The position numbers and the translations under genes were made by a program. Source: Catenaria anguillulae PL171 (taxonomy: Eukaryota; Blastocladiomycota; Blastocladiomycetes; Blastocladiales; Catenariaceae). From it: a stretch of 64,000 bases of DNA. The stretch spans positions 496,001 to 560,000 of the forward strand of contig MCFL01000004.1 in assembly GCA_002102555.1 (NCBI GenBank), read 5' to 3'. The notes beneath the pieces were generated by a model, which was not told the origin of the DNA, ran no database searches, and saw nothing but the letters and a program-made list of their open reading frames with translations. Below are positions 49,037-62,500 of this stretch, piece after piece (positions within the stretch are counted from its first letter, which is position 1; every line of letters begins with the position of its first letter).

Positions 49037-52000
49037 TCACACCAGCTTACGCTTCTTCGTCTCCCTCTTCATCCGCTTCAACTCGCCAATCTCATCGCCC
49101 AACTTGCCCTCAATCCGCCTCATCTTTGCCTCGTACTCCTTGTCCTTCCTACGTTGCTCCTTGACACGCACCTCGGCCAAAAACTCGGCGTCCCTGCGCA
49201 ACTCGCGAATGGCGCCCTTCTTCTCCTTCTTGTACTGCGCCTTGAGCTTCTCCGTCTCAACATCGGCATTCGGGTCGTCGCGGTACTTGCGATCCAAACT
49301 GTAGTGCTCGTCAAACTGCGGTCGGCCATGGCAATGGCAACGGGGCGGTGCTTTTGCAGCTGCAGGGCACGCCGGCGCTGTCCGACGCGCACAATGTGTT
49401 GCTGCATCGAGGCAACCAGGTCGTCACGCGCACTGGCCAGGGCCGGGTGCATGGTGCTAGCAGACGACGACGCCGACTTGCGCGAGGACTTGACATTTTT
49501 GCTCGTGGCCGGCGCATCGGCGGGTGTGGTTGCGGGCAGCCTTTGCAAAATGTCGATAACGGGCTGGTAAAGCTCGGGCAACGAGTCGAGCGATCCGGCA
49601 TAGAGATTGTCAAGCTCGTGTAATTGGCGAAGGGCAACCATGAGCAGCGATGAGTGGGCATTCTTGGGCATGGGCAACACTTGACCGAGGCTGAGGGCAG
49701 ATGGCTCAAGCGATAAGGGCCAGGCGGAAGCAGATCCATGGTTGGGAACTGGCCCTCGGTGCTGGACGAGTACACGGAAACGACACGGGTCAGGTAGTTG
49801 AAAACTTCGGGCATCCACCGCTTACTCAACGATTGCGACTACAAGCAAGTAATTCAAGGAGCCAGGGTGTGAGAATTGATGCAAACAGAAGTGTGTCGCC
49901 GAAGAAAAGAATGACAAACCTCGATGCAGAAGCCGGTCAAGAACATGCCCGTAGCCGCCTCAGACATGGACCGAGGTGGCCGCACGAGGTAACTCGAGAC
50001 AGTGAGCAGCAACGGCGTGATGACGGCATGATGGAAATCGGACACGGAAAAGATGTTGCCAATGAGCTTGAAGCAAAACAAGTTGGCGGGCGAAAAGTCG
50101 GTGGGCGGCGCAATGGAAGGGCCAATGAGTGTACCGAGCATATCGGACGCCCACTGGGCAAGAGCCATGGGGAATGCCTTGGACATTTCCACGACGGTCA
50201 GGTACAGCTTGTCGAACGCGGCACGAACTTGGCCAGCGGAAAGCTCCTCTTCGACGTCGAGGTTCCACATGTAGTTCATGAGGAAGCCAAGATTTTTGGA
50301 CTGCTTGCTCTTGTTGTCAGGACCAAGCGACGGGTGGTACAACTTGCGGAAACGCGCCATGAGCTCCACGACTTGCTCAATGGACCGACCATCCATCAAG
50401 TGGTCAAACTCGTCTTGGGATTCAGGAGCTGGGAACGTGTAAGGAAGCTCTTCCTTGGCCTTGAGCATCATTTCGGTGCGTTGAGTCTCGGTGAGCGCGG
50501 GACGGGCAGACTTGGAGCGCGTGCGGTTGCTGCGGGCGGCACCAGAGTCCTCGTCGTCGGACCAGATGTCAGAGTCGTCGCTATCGGCACCATCCTCCGA
50601 CCCAGACTCGTCTTTGTCGTCACCACTGCCGTCTTCGGCCTCAGAGCCCGATACTTGAAGGTCTGCCTCGCCGTCGGATTCGCCTTCACTTGCACTCTCC
50701 TCGTCATCTTCCTCGTTGTCGGACCCAGATTCGTCGTCCTCCTCATCGTCGCTCAGGTCGGATGCCTTGCGCTTCTTGATAAAGATCGACTTGGACACCA
50801 TCGACGCACCATCGGCCGAGTACGTGAGCGTTGATTCGCTCCTTGACGCATTCCCGAACCGGTCCACGGCAACGTTGCCGTTCAACTCGTCGTCGCTTCC
50901 GAAATCGCTCGCGTCGTCAGCGCCAAGCGCTTGCTCCTCGTCGCGCTTCTTGCGCTCGCGGCGTGCACGATATCCTCCCGTGGCAGTCAATTCGGAATCC
51001 TCACCGGGCTCCTCGCCGTTCATGCGGCGCAACCGGTCCTTTTCCAATCGCTCCAACCGTTCCTTCTCTTCAACGGCCAATTCCTCTTCGGTCTTTGTGC
51101 GATCGGTCGGCTGGGCACGCTTGTCAAACTTGAGCTCGCGCACCATCATGTCGTAATCATCTTCGGCTCCCCTTCTCGGAGCCGCCGCTGCACCGGCACC
51201 GCCCATCAACAGCCCACGAATCGAGTCCAACTCGGAATCAAGCTGCAAACGCAAGTCTTCATTCTCTTCCTTGATCTTTTGGCGCTCGGCCTTGTGCTGC
51301 TTGGACTTTGCAATTAGCTCCTTCATGACATCGGCCTTGGACTTTTGCGCGTGGTCGCCCGAGCCGCCGCCAAACATGGCGCACGAGTACTCGCGGGCAA
51401 GAGCGCCGTCCATGTCCTCGTCGTCTGAGGGGCCAAAGTCGTTGAAGTTGTCCATATCATCGAGCGACTTGCCCAAATGGGTGAGGCCGTCAAAGTCGTT
51501 GGCGTCATCGTCGAGGTTGAAGGGGTTGCTCTTTTTGGATTGAGCAGCTCGCTGGGAAGCAACAATCATGGTTATTGGGAGGGGCATTGGGAAGTCGAGC
51601 GTCAGTAGCCGTTCCGAGTGTAATGTGCACAATGAAAGTAAACAAACCTGCTTCTCACGAGTCCAACGCAACATCATCTTCTCCTCTTCCGTCATGTTGG
51701 GGTCGTGCTCACCAATACGACGATCCACGATCCCACCGACATGGTTGCGCTTAGCAATGTCGGACAGCAACGCTTGTTTCCGCTACAATGATTCAAACGT
51801 GCCAGGTTAGTAATCCCAGATCCCCACTCAATGACGTTTGACACATTCGGAGGAGGCATTACCGATTCCAAGCCCTTTTGCCTCGTCAACCCAGGGCGAC
51901 CTTGCGATCCCTTCAATTTGCGGCCCAACACGTCGTGCTTGGTCTTTTGCACCTTGAGCTCAAACGGGTTGTTTGACCGCAGAGACTTGAGAATTGCATC

Positions 52001-52162
52001 GGCCTTTTGCGCAAGCGCCGAGGGACGAGTCGCGGTGGCCTTGGCGGCCTTTTTCGCTGCCGCCTTCTGCGGACCAATCAGGCCGGCGGTTTTCAGCGTG
52101 GTTTTCAGGCGCTTGAGCGTGGAGCCGCCGGATGCATTTTGCTTTTGTGAGGGTGCTTTCAT
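49037..52162 (-). CDS. NOP14: NOP14 small-subunit processome protein
   Basis: Nucleolar component of the SSU processome needed for 18S rRNA maturation. Four main exons: about 51863-52162, 51650-51784, 49918-51569 and 49037-49838. Family hallmarks in order: NPFELKVQKTKHDVLGRKLK, GRPGLTRQKGLE, RKQALLSDIAKRNHVGGIVD, MTEEEKMMLRWTREKQ, FNDFGPSDDEDMDG, a long acidic region (50.5-50.75 kb), MFLTGFCIE, and the basic C-terminal coiled end FLAEVRVKEQRRKDKEYEAK. Two one-base losses are needed, near 49315 (before QFDEHYSLDRK) and 49697 (before LSLGQVLPMP). Divergent from the proteasome gene, with starts about 300 bp apart. Confidence 0.9.
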
Positions 52163-52465
52163 GGTGGATATTGGTCTGGTACTCGCATCGGTACGCTCAA
52201 TTTTCTGCATGTGAGCCCATTCCATCCCTCAATTGATTCACACAAGACTGAATGGTCGCGGTCCGATTTGCATTTCGTGCTCAAGGAGCTCACGTGACCC
52301 GTGTCAATGTGCTTGCTGAGTGACTTGGGCTTTGGCCTGCGCGTCCAGTCGAGATGGCGATCATTCGGGATATGAAATCCAACGAATGCCCAACCAAAGC
52401 AACGGATTCTCTCATTAAACAGCCCTCCGCAACCTAACCGCCGAACCCCCAAATATCTGCCCATC

Positions 52466-53574
52466 ATGGTGAGTCGTCCGTTCACGCCCCCGTCACGATC
52501 CCGCCATGGACGCTGCCGTCGTCATACCACCTCTCCAGCCGCGACACATTTGCCATCAACCTCGCCCAACGGCCGCAACTGACCAGGTCCCGTCTTCCCC
52601 ATGCGTCATACGCACACGTGATCCCTTCTCTGCTCGCGTTCATGTAGTCGATTATGGCCTACAATGGTGCCTCCATCGTAGCGATGAAGGGCAAGAACTG
52701 TGTTGCGATTGCCAGTGATCGCCGCTTTGGAGTCCAAGGGTTGACCGTGTCGTGCGACTTTCAAAAGATGTTCAAGGTCAACGACCGCTTGGTTTACGGA
52801 TTGGCCGGGTTGGGGACCGATGTGCAGACGCTGTACGTATCCAAGGCTCTCATTTCGACTACGAGACATACTTGAGTGTCCTGATAGAGTTGTCATCCAA
52901 CGCCATGCACACATTTGCAGGTCCGAGCGCTTCCGCTTCAAGACCAACATGTACAAGCTCAAGGAGGAACGGGAGATCGAGCCCAAGACGTTTACGCACA
53001 TGGTCTCTTCGACGCTTTACGAAAAGCGGTACGTAACGTGCCCAGCCCAGCAAGCCATTGCTTGCAATCGATTCTTACGCGTGACTGTCTTCAGGTTTGG
53101 CCCCTACTTTGTTGAACCCGTGATTGCTGGTCTTGACAAGAACGGCAACTCGTTTGTCGCATCGACCGACTTGATTGGGTGCATCAACTTTGCCAAGGAC
53201 TTTGCGGTTGCAGGAACCGCAAGTCAGAACTTGTACGGTATGTGCGAGAGTTTGTGGCGTGAGGACATGGTACATTCGAATATCTTTTGTACGCTGGCTT
53301 TATCTCCGTGGTCCCTGACATGCGTATGGTGTGCGATGTTGACCTAGGGGCCCGAGGAGCTGTTTGAGGCCACGGGCCAGGCGCTGTTGAACGCAGTCGA
53401 TCGGGATTGCTTGTCTGGTTGGGGTGCCGTCATTCATATCATGTACGTACCCGCTTATCCACATACGTTGTTCGGCTTTTTTTATTCTGCGTTGCTGACC
53501 ATGTTTTGCGTTGCCTCCTCGACAGCACCCCCGAACGGATCATCACACGCACGCTCAAGAACCGCATGGACTGA
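52466..53574 (+). CDS. PUP3: 20S proteasome subunit beta-3 (PUP3/PSMB3)
   Basis: Non-catalytic beta subunit of the 20S core. Six exons fit: 52466-52468, 52648-52832, 52921-53028, 53095-53269, 53348-53442 and 53526-53574, total 204 residues, one fewer than yeast Pup3. The first exon is only the ATG, followed by a GTGAGT donor. Splicing it to TCGATTATGGCC gives [20 protein letters not shown], matching the family's invariant MSI start. Other hallmarks are [64 protein letters not shown] and the C-terminal RTLKNRMD. The second ATG at 52654 would lose the first three residues. No active-site threonine is expected in beta-3. Confidence 0.93.
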
Positions 53575-53807
53575 TCAGTGATGCCCGAGGCAATGTGATA
53601 CGAGGTGAAATACGTTGGTCGTGAATGAGTTGTTGTTGCAATATGTTATGTTGGTTTGATATTCACGAATGCACCGGCAAGGGCAGGACTGTTGACATTC
53701 TGGTTCGAGTGACGAATGGTTAAACTATACTACAAAATGGACACGCCAAGCCCTGGTGTGGCACTCGAACTCAACAATACTGTTGCCATGTGACATGCAT
53801 GCACGCA

Positions 53808-55117
<1,310 letters not shown>

Positions 55118-55190
55118 GGTCCCGTGGCCCAGCGGCTAAGGCGCCTGACTACGGATCAGGAAATCCCAGGTTCAAATCCTGGCGGGATCG
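55118..55190 (+). tRNA. tRNA-Arg (anticodon ACG)
   Basis: The 73-nt cloverleaf folds with acceptor stem GGTCCCG/CGGGATC and discriminator G. The anticodon stem-loop CCTGA-CTACGGA-TCAGG gives anticodon ACG, and the T arm is CCAGG-TTCAAAT-CCTGG. The B box GGTTCAAATCC is present. There is no intron and no encoded CCA. A34 would be read as inosine to decode CGN arginine codons. Confidence 0.95.
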
Positions 55191-56726
55191 CTACACTTGT
55201 TTTGAATCCGTGCTTTTCGTTTTGGCGGGTTTGACAATGCCCATTACTTCATACCAGGTGACGTTGACGCTTCTCGACCTCAAGAGTCCAAGAACACATA
55301 ATAATGCACACCTGAACCAGTCGCCCGCTTATCTACATGCGTCGTGCTACACTACCGCCTGTCTTTACCCGCAAACTCGGCGCCTAGAATGACTGTTCCT
55401 TTTGCCTTTTCATCTCGCCGGATCCGCGGGAACCATTCCAAGATCTGCTTATTAAGGAGCATTGCAAAAAGGAGCCAAGCACAAGCAGCTGTTTTCCGCT
55501 ACTATTCGTGGCCGAAGGCGCAGTGTATTCTGTCAAAAGCACAATGCAGGGTTCGTTTTTTTTCACTTTTTGATACATAATGACTCGCTGCTTCATTTTC
55601 CGCAGGTTGACACTTGGTCACATGGGCCGTTGCTCACATCATTGGTACCGTCCCCGCATCGCCCAAAACGGCAAACCAAAGCCAAGAAAGTGAAGATGAT
55701 CAAGAGCAGCTGTACTTACTTCATCCACAGGCAAGCTCACGAAGAAGGCACTACATGAGGCGACTGCCGCGACAGCTGTCACCTCGTGGCCTGAACCGCC
55801 CGACCACGAAGGGCAAGAGCAAGAGCATGTCGTCCAACTTCAAACTCGAAATCACGATTGACGCCAACGCGTCAGACCAGACCAGGAGGCGAAGCGCTTG
55901 CCTGCAACGGCAAGAGAATCAACGCGGGGGGCTGGTGGATTTAGGGCTGGGCACGGCGCACTGGCCGCTCGCATGTTTTTTTTTTCCACCCTCCCTTCCT
56001 TGCCTTCACTCATTTTTTTTCGCTCACTGCCCTCATGCGCACGTTCCCATCACTCTGGCCTACACTGAGATCCGCTCTTGGCCCTCACTTGCATGCCTCA
56101 ATGTGGCCCGATCGGGACAAGACTTGGTGAGCATGTAAATCGGACTCTGTGCTTCATATTAGGTTAGTAAACCTTGTGTTTTTGAGTGAACCAATCCCTG
56201 GTAATCCATAGCTGCGGATTCGCGATCAAATACTTTCACAACTGAAGCTACATGATACGGCACTTGACAGGCCTCTTCAGCTGTCTTCTCAGTCGAAATG
56301 CTTGATGTTTCCTTCAGCGAATACTTATACGAATAAAAAAAAGTGTAATGTATTATACGAAGGCCATATTTGCATATGCAAGGCTGGCCAGAAACAGGCA
56401 AGCGGGAAGCTATGGACATACGAAAGGAAATTGATGAAGAGTCAAGAGAACTAGAAACAAAAGCAACGGGGTCACACAGACAATGAGAAGGGCGACGAGC
56501 AGAGGGCATCGATTGATGGACCAAAACCGCCATGTGATTTCAGTCATGGCGAATAATGACAAGAAAGGACAATAACGAGACGGAACGCGTCATGAAACAA
56601 GTCACACTGCAAGAACGATCAATACAGTCTCCACTGGTTGAATGTTACTCGCTCCCACCCCCGCCAACAAAACCAGAACGCCAAACACAAAAAGATGCTC
56701 ATCGACTGGGCCGGGTATGCGCGCGA
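55191..56726. other. Unresolved region with one weak coding candidate
   Basis: 1.5 kb between the tRNA and the desaturase. A plus-strand frame at 55614-56138 contains a coding-like patch (SPKTANQSQESEDDQEQLYL, later SSNFKLEITIDANASDQTRR) but no known domain, then degenerates into phenylalanine/histidine-rich translation of a poly-T tract. It may be a fragment of a small spliced gene. I cannot support a full model. Confidence 0.3.
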
Positions 56727-58357
56727 TTACTCGATCTTGTCAATCTTGTGGAACACAATCTTCATCTGCCTTGCAACCTCGGCAAAGTTAGACAAGACCA
56801 TACCGTTGCCCTCAACAAAGTGCACCAAATGATAATGCAAGTTGGTCTCCTTGGCAAACTGCTCGACCATCGGGCGGGCCTTGCGGAACGATGTGCGCGG
56901 AAGCCGCGGGAACAAGTGATGCACGGCCTGGAACTGCAACCCACCGTGGAACCAATCCATCCACGTGGGGCAATCCACATCCATGGTTGTACGCAGCTGG
57001 CGCGACGGGAAGGCCTCGTTGGGCGACACCTCATGCACCGACATGGCAAAATGCGACAGTGTGATTTGCAAGTGCAGCAAAAACGTGACGGCGTGCGACA
57101 CGAGCAGGAAAGTGACAAAGATGGGCATGTTGAAGCGGAGTTGTGCAAGGAGGTATCCAAACCACACCCAGAAAAGCGTCAATCCGAGCAGTTCCTTCTT
57201 GCCGTGGATGTTGGTGTCGCGATCCGTGATGAGGTAAATGTACGATTGCGCGTACAGGTTGAACCGAGCAACCATCATGATTGGGTAGTACAGATAGTGC
57301 TGGAAGCGGATCATGAAGCGGGACGCTGCGTCAAACCACATGGTCTTGCGGTGGAACGATGACCACATGTTTTGAAAAAAGAGTGGCGTGACAGCAAACA
57401 CGGGCAAGTGCTGAATGTCGGGATCGTGTTCCGGGTGGTTGGTGATGATGTGATGCACATTGTGGGACTTTTTCCACCAGCCAATCGAAATGCCACCCAA
57501 AAAGTTGCCCAAGCACCATCCAATGGCCCAATCGACCTTGTAGTTGCCCGTGATGGCAATGTGACCTGCATCGTGAGCGACAAAGGCAATTTGGTGCCAA
57601 AAGAAGCCGAGAACGACGGCGGCAAAGAGCGTGGTGGACCACAGTGTGAGCGGACTGAGGGCAAGGGTGCCCTGGGTTGCCGGACCAATGACTTGCGTGA
57701 CGAGATAAGCGACAGTCGACAGCATGATGATGAATTTGGCCAAGTTGAGCCAGTAGAGGACATGTCGGCCTTGTACAAACCCAGATCACGCAATTGTTGG
57801 TCGAGCTCGCGGTACTTTTGTAGCACCTGATCCGTATGCTTGATGAATGCCTCGGACTCGAGCGGGACGCCCTCGGGGTGGTCCATGGTGGGAATAAGGT
57901 TGCCCTTGGGTGCGAGCTCGGGGTGGTCGAGAATGGGCTTGATGGGCGATGCGTCGTACGTCTCGGCATTCGGGTACAGCGAAGGGTCGAGAATGAGCGG
58001 TGGCGAGAGAATGGTGGCTGCGGCGTCCGGGTGAAGGGAGCCGGCAAGGAAGAGCGGAAGTTTTTGCTTGATGACCGCGGGCGGATGGAATACACGCATC
58101 ACGTCGGTGGCGTCCTTGCCGTTGAGGTGGCGCAGGGCGAGCTCGCCGCCCGGGTGGGTCTTTGCCCATGCGGTCACATCGTACACGCTCGTCTTGTAAA
58201 GGAAGAGAATGCGGCGGTGGACCTCCACGGCCGCCTTGATGTCGGACCATTGCCACACACGCGAGCGGTCGCGCTTGTAGGCTTGCTCGTCAGCGACGGC
58301 AGGGATAGGCGCGGCCAGGGCGGCGGCATGGAGAGCATCGACGTTGGGTGGGGCCAT
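56727..58357 (-). CDS. Cytochrome b5-fused front-end desaturase (sphingolipid delta-8 or delta-6 type)
   Basis: ER membrane di-iron desaturase acting between an existing double bond or hydroxyl and the carboxyl end. The N-terminal cytochrome b5 domain carries the haem motif HPGGELALRHLNGKDATD. The desaturase domain has the three histidine boxes HDAGH, HNVHH and QAVHH, the last with the front-end Q replacing H, in the context LQFQAVHHLFPRLPR, which resembles fungal sphingolipid delta-8 desaturases. Four or more membrane helices are evident (for example FAAVVLGFFWHQIAFVAH). One base seems missing near 57765, between LYKADM and LYWLNLAKF. The start at 58357 gives MAPPNVDAL. Substrate class is inferred from the third box context only. 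Confidence 0.86.
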
Positions 58358-59576
58358 GATGAAGAAACAGTGATGTACTGATGAGCAGGCGGGAACAATG
58401 GGCGTTCGTGAGTCTTGAGAGGTCATCCGATCCGGCAAAGAAGTGTAACGCACGGCAAAAGTGTACTGTATAAAACCGTCCGGAGCGATGGGAAACAATC
58501 AATGGGCAGCCGTGCGACGTGCGACGTGCGACGGGACGGAAGCTCTATTCGACACTGGACAAATGACAGCGATGATCTAAATGCGCATGGCCGCAGTCAG
58601 AGAGGTATGTGTCGAACGGGAACGCCGTATGGGAAGGCCCTTATTGGAAACATACAACGGAGAAGGAACCCGGGCAAGCGGTCGTTGGGGACTGAGAGAG
58701 ATTCCCGGCCGAAAAATGGATGAACGCTACGCAGGGGGCAGACCAAGGACAGTGAATATGATGCGATAGACGCAGGGTTGTATGTACTATTGGTTGGGTA
58801 ACGGGAGGCGAACGGAGATGGCGGTGATGCCAGGCCGGTGAAGGGGACGGGTGCGGGCCGACATGGTCAGAGAAGGGCTTATGTACATTTGGCGGCAATT
58901 AACCTTGATGGTTCATCGATTCTGTTGGCATGTGCTCTCAAGTTGCGGCCGAGGAGGGTAGAGAGGGCGCTGAGATTCGATTCAAAGGCTGCTCGCATCG
59001 GTCTTGGCGCCCACCGCACTCCTCAAGCTCGTCTGACCGAGCTGGCACGAGCAGGGACACTTGCATTTGGGGCGGCCATTTCACGATGAGATGTGCACCC
59101 TCTGATCCCCCGCCACACGACCGCGTTCGGAGTCAACAGTTTGAGTTTTCAGTCACACTGACCCTCCATTGTCACACGGATGGCGACAGGCATGATTTAT
59201 ACGTATACTCGACGGCAATCCCGCGCTTACTGCTTATGTAGCACATGCACAGATTGATGTTGTCAAAACATTTTTGTCCTCTGCCTCGAGCATCAATGTA
59301 ATGTGGCCTATTCTTCGTCTCCACGAAACGCTGTGAACACCTTACCAAGCCTGACCATAATATGTCGGCAAAGTGTGGGAACAACATAAAGAACAAAATT
59401 GTAAAAAAAAAACGACCAAGACCTCGAAAAAAAAAGCTGTTGAAGGAGAAAATATTTGTCGATGTGACGGAACCGTGTGACACTATCTTACCCACTTTAC
59501 CAAATCATGGCCTCGCTTACCAAAATCATGGCCTCGTGACTTCACTGCGCATGCTATTGCTCAACCATCATGATCA
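58358..59576. other. Gene-free intergenic region
   Basis: 1.2 kb between the desaturase start and the cyclase-like gene end. It holds short frames only, a triplicated CGTGCGA heptamer near 58510, and poly-A runs near 59400-59440. No gene or RNA recognised. Confidence 0.4.
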
Positions 59577-62500
59577 TCACTCATCGTCCCACTTCCATAT
59601 GCCATCCCAGGTCGTCGGAATCATTTCGGGATCTTCTGCCGCCATCCGACACCGCTCAATCATGACTGCACTGGGCCCGTCATCGGGCATGAGCGACTTG
59701 CACTTGCGAAAGTAGGTGATGGCTGCGTCGAAATTGCGTTGCCTGTACTCGCCCAAGCCCAGCTCGTAGCAAATGTACGCCGTCCTCAAGTCATTCTCCA
59801 TGAGCTGATTCACTTCGCCCACAATGTCGTACACGGGCATAATGCCTGGCGGATCTTGATCCGACTGGCCCGCACACCCGTTGACTTGTAACGACGCACC
59901 AGACCCGAGGGGAGACGATGGCGAGCCCTTGGGGTGTGCGTTAACGTGTGCATTGGCCGAGGCGGGCGGGACGACGATGATGCATTAGGAACCGATCCAC
60001 GAGCCTTGTACTCGGGCATCCAAACCAGGTCGATTTCTCGCATTTCGTATGCGCGTTTGGCGCAGTCGTGGGTCGTCTTGTCGAGAAGAATTCCAGCACC
60101 GTATTGGCGGGCATTTGATTCAAGCCGCGGTACAATCACGACGGGCTCTGTGGGAGGGAAAGAAGGGGAAGTGCCAGGTCAGCGGAGCCCTTCAAAGTTC
60201 AAAGCACGAAACACAGCTTGTCCGCACGCACCTCCCACCACGGCAAATGTCTCTGCGTTGTGGAACAAGCACGCTCCACCAGAAACGGTGCCCGACGAAA
60301 TCGCAATTGCAAAGGAGATACGCGCCTCATTGCTGACTCTGGCCAGCCATATTGGCATTTCTTGCTTGAGCCGAGCACTAAGCTGAACCGCACTGCGAAT
60401 TGCGCGCGCTGCGTCGTCGGCGTTTGCAGCCGGAAGCCCAAAAACACAAGTGACGCGATCACTGTCAAAAACAAGACACTTGGATGAGGTTACAAGTACA
60501 TGTAGAGGTGATCAAGTGAGGGCAAGTTCTGTCATACCTGCTCGTCGACAGCACAAGCCCGCCTGCGGCGGCCACCACCTCAGTCACTGCTGCGTAGTAC
60601 CTGCTCAAGAACCCAGCCACCTCTGCTGCACTCAGCATGAGCGCCGCGTCGCTGAATGAATGCAAGTTGATGAGCATGACTGTAGCCTGCTCTCGCGCGC
60701 CCATCAGCATGGATGGATCACGGGACAGAGTCGCCGCATTTGATTGGGGCGCATTGGGCCCGCCAAAGTGACGCGAGCGCAGTTTGGCCAGCCGGCGTAG
60801 GTCAAGGCTAGCATGCATCACGATAATCACTTCATGTTGGTTGGTTGGCGGAGATCCTGGCTTCGATCCGTACTTTGAAGCCGACGATGTTCGCGTTGAC
60901 AACAATCCGCTTGTCATGGCTGCGGCGGCGGACAGAGTGATGGATGGATTGGCTTGCGGCGATAGCATCTCTCTTGATCCTATGCGTGAAGAGACGGCAC
61001 TTGCGTGGGCGCTCCGGCCATGGGTCGGCGACAGGTATCCAGAGCCGCCGCGCGACATTATCTGCCCGCGGCTATTGTCGAGTGATTCCGAGCTGACGCG
61101 TGCGGACCGGACGCCTTGGGCGGTTTGAAGCAAATGAGAGGGAAAGATGCTGTAGTCAATGTAGAGCGACGTTGGCGGTGAATCAGGGGATGCTGCCGCA
61201 AAGGTAACGAGATAATCCGTGTTGAACTTGGGCACATTGTTTTCGATACACTCTCTGAGGTCATCGTAGAATACTTCTTGGAGAGACGGGATCAAGCTGA
61301 CGAGCGGCGAGTCTGGCTTTGCGCCAATGGACGGATGGCAGATACTTCCATTAATGCAGTCGGTCTGTAATTGAAAGGAGAGAGACAGAGACGAGTCAGC
61401 GGGGAGCGTTTCTCTCGACACGTTTGCGTAGCAAGTGCATACAATCCATAAATCGCCATTGACGCGAAGGACGACGCTGTCTTGCGATACAAGCGTATCG
61501 GTGGCAAGCGCAAACTTGTTTTCAAGGGCCTTCATGACATTGGACGTATCGTGTGAGACTTTGGCGCGATAAATGAGGACGGCGACAAGCGGAGCAAATG
61601 AAGTCATGTTGTCCACATCTTGCTTTACAAAGAATGTCTCATCGGGAAGTTTCTGTGGGTACGCGATGTAACTATCAAGTCAGTACCCAACAAACGCAGT
61701 TGTTTACCTGCAGACTCGTCCAACCGACCAACGCACATTCATGGCAACAATGACACCTGTAATCTGAGACTTTTCCGACATGATGGGAACAAGCAACAGG
61801 TTGCGAATTTTTTTCTGCCGGTACCTTGGAATGCTCATCGCATGTGCAACAACCACCGTCTCGCCCTGCCGGAGCTGCTTGCGGACAGGTTCGTCGACAT
61901 CCAACATGGACATGTCCAGTTGAATGATTGCCCGCTCGGCACTCACCAAGTTTGCCAAACTCCTCTCTGCCATGGTAATCAAGTCTTTCAGGCCCTCGAC
62001 CCGAGTCATGGATTGCAAATCCGCCAAGATCCGGCGCAAGAGCTGATCCCGCATATCCCTATCACGCTCGGCCTTTGCTTCGCGCAACACAAGGGACCAG
62101 GTTGCCAGCGTGCTCCGTAAGATAAACTCGTCCTCCACATCAAAAAAGGGTGACGCTGTTGGGTCGCTCTTGTTTACAAGCTCAAGCACCGCTGACACGA
62201 GCCCGTTTTCGCCAATCAGGGCCGCCGACAGGACACACTGGACACCGTCTGGGTACCGCTCGTGACAGGAATTGTTGTAATACTCGGATGCAGACGCCTG
62301 GTAAACGTTGAGGACAGGCGAAGTGACTGCGATGTTGGGAATGACGTGCCCGGGGCTGGTCATGAACGTGACGCCGCCGGCACCACTAATCGGTTGGGGA
62401 AGTGGGCAGCTCGACAAGTACGAGTAGCCAAAGATCGAGTCTGGGCTGACTTCTCGGCCCAAGGCTTGCCAGTTTGAGCATTGGACGCTTGCAGTGACTC

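Noticed and set aside
49701-50834. 377-codon plus-strand open frame opposite NOP14
   Set aside because: Antisense shadow of the NOP14 coding exon.
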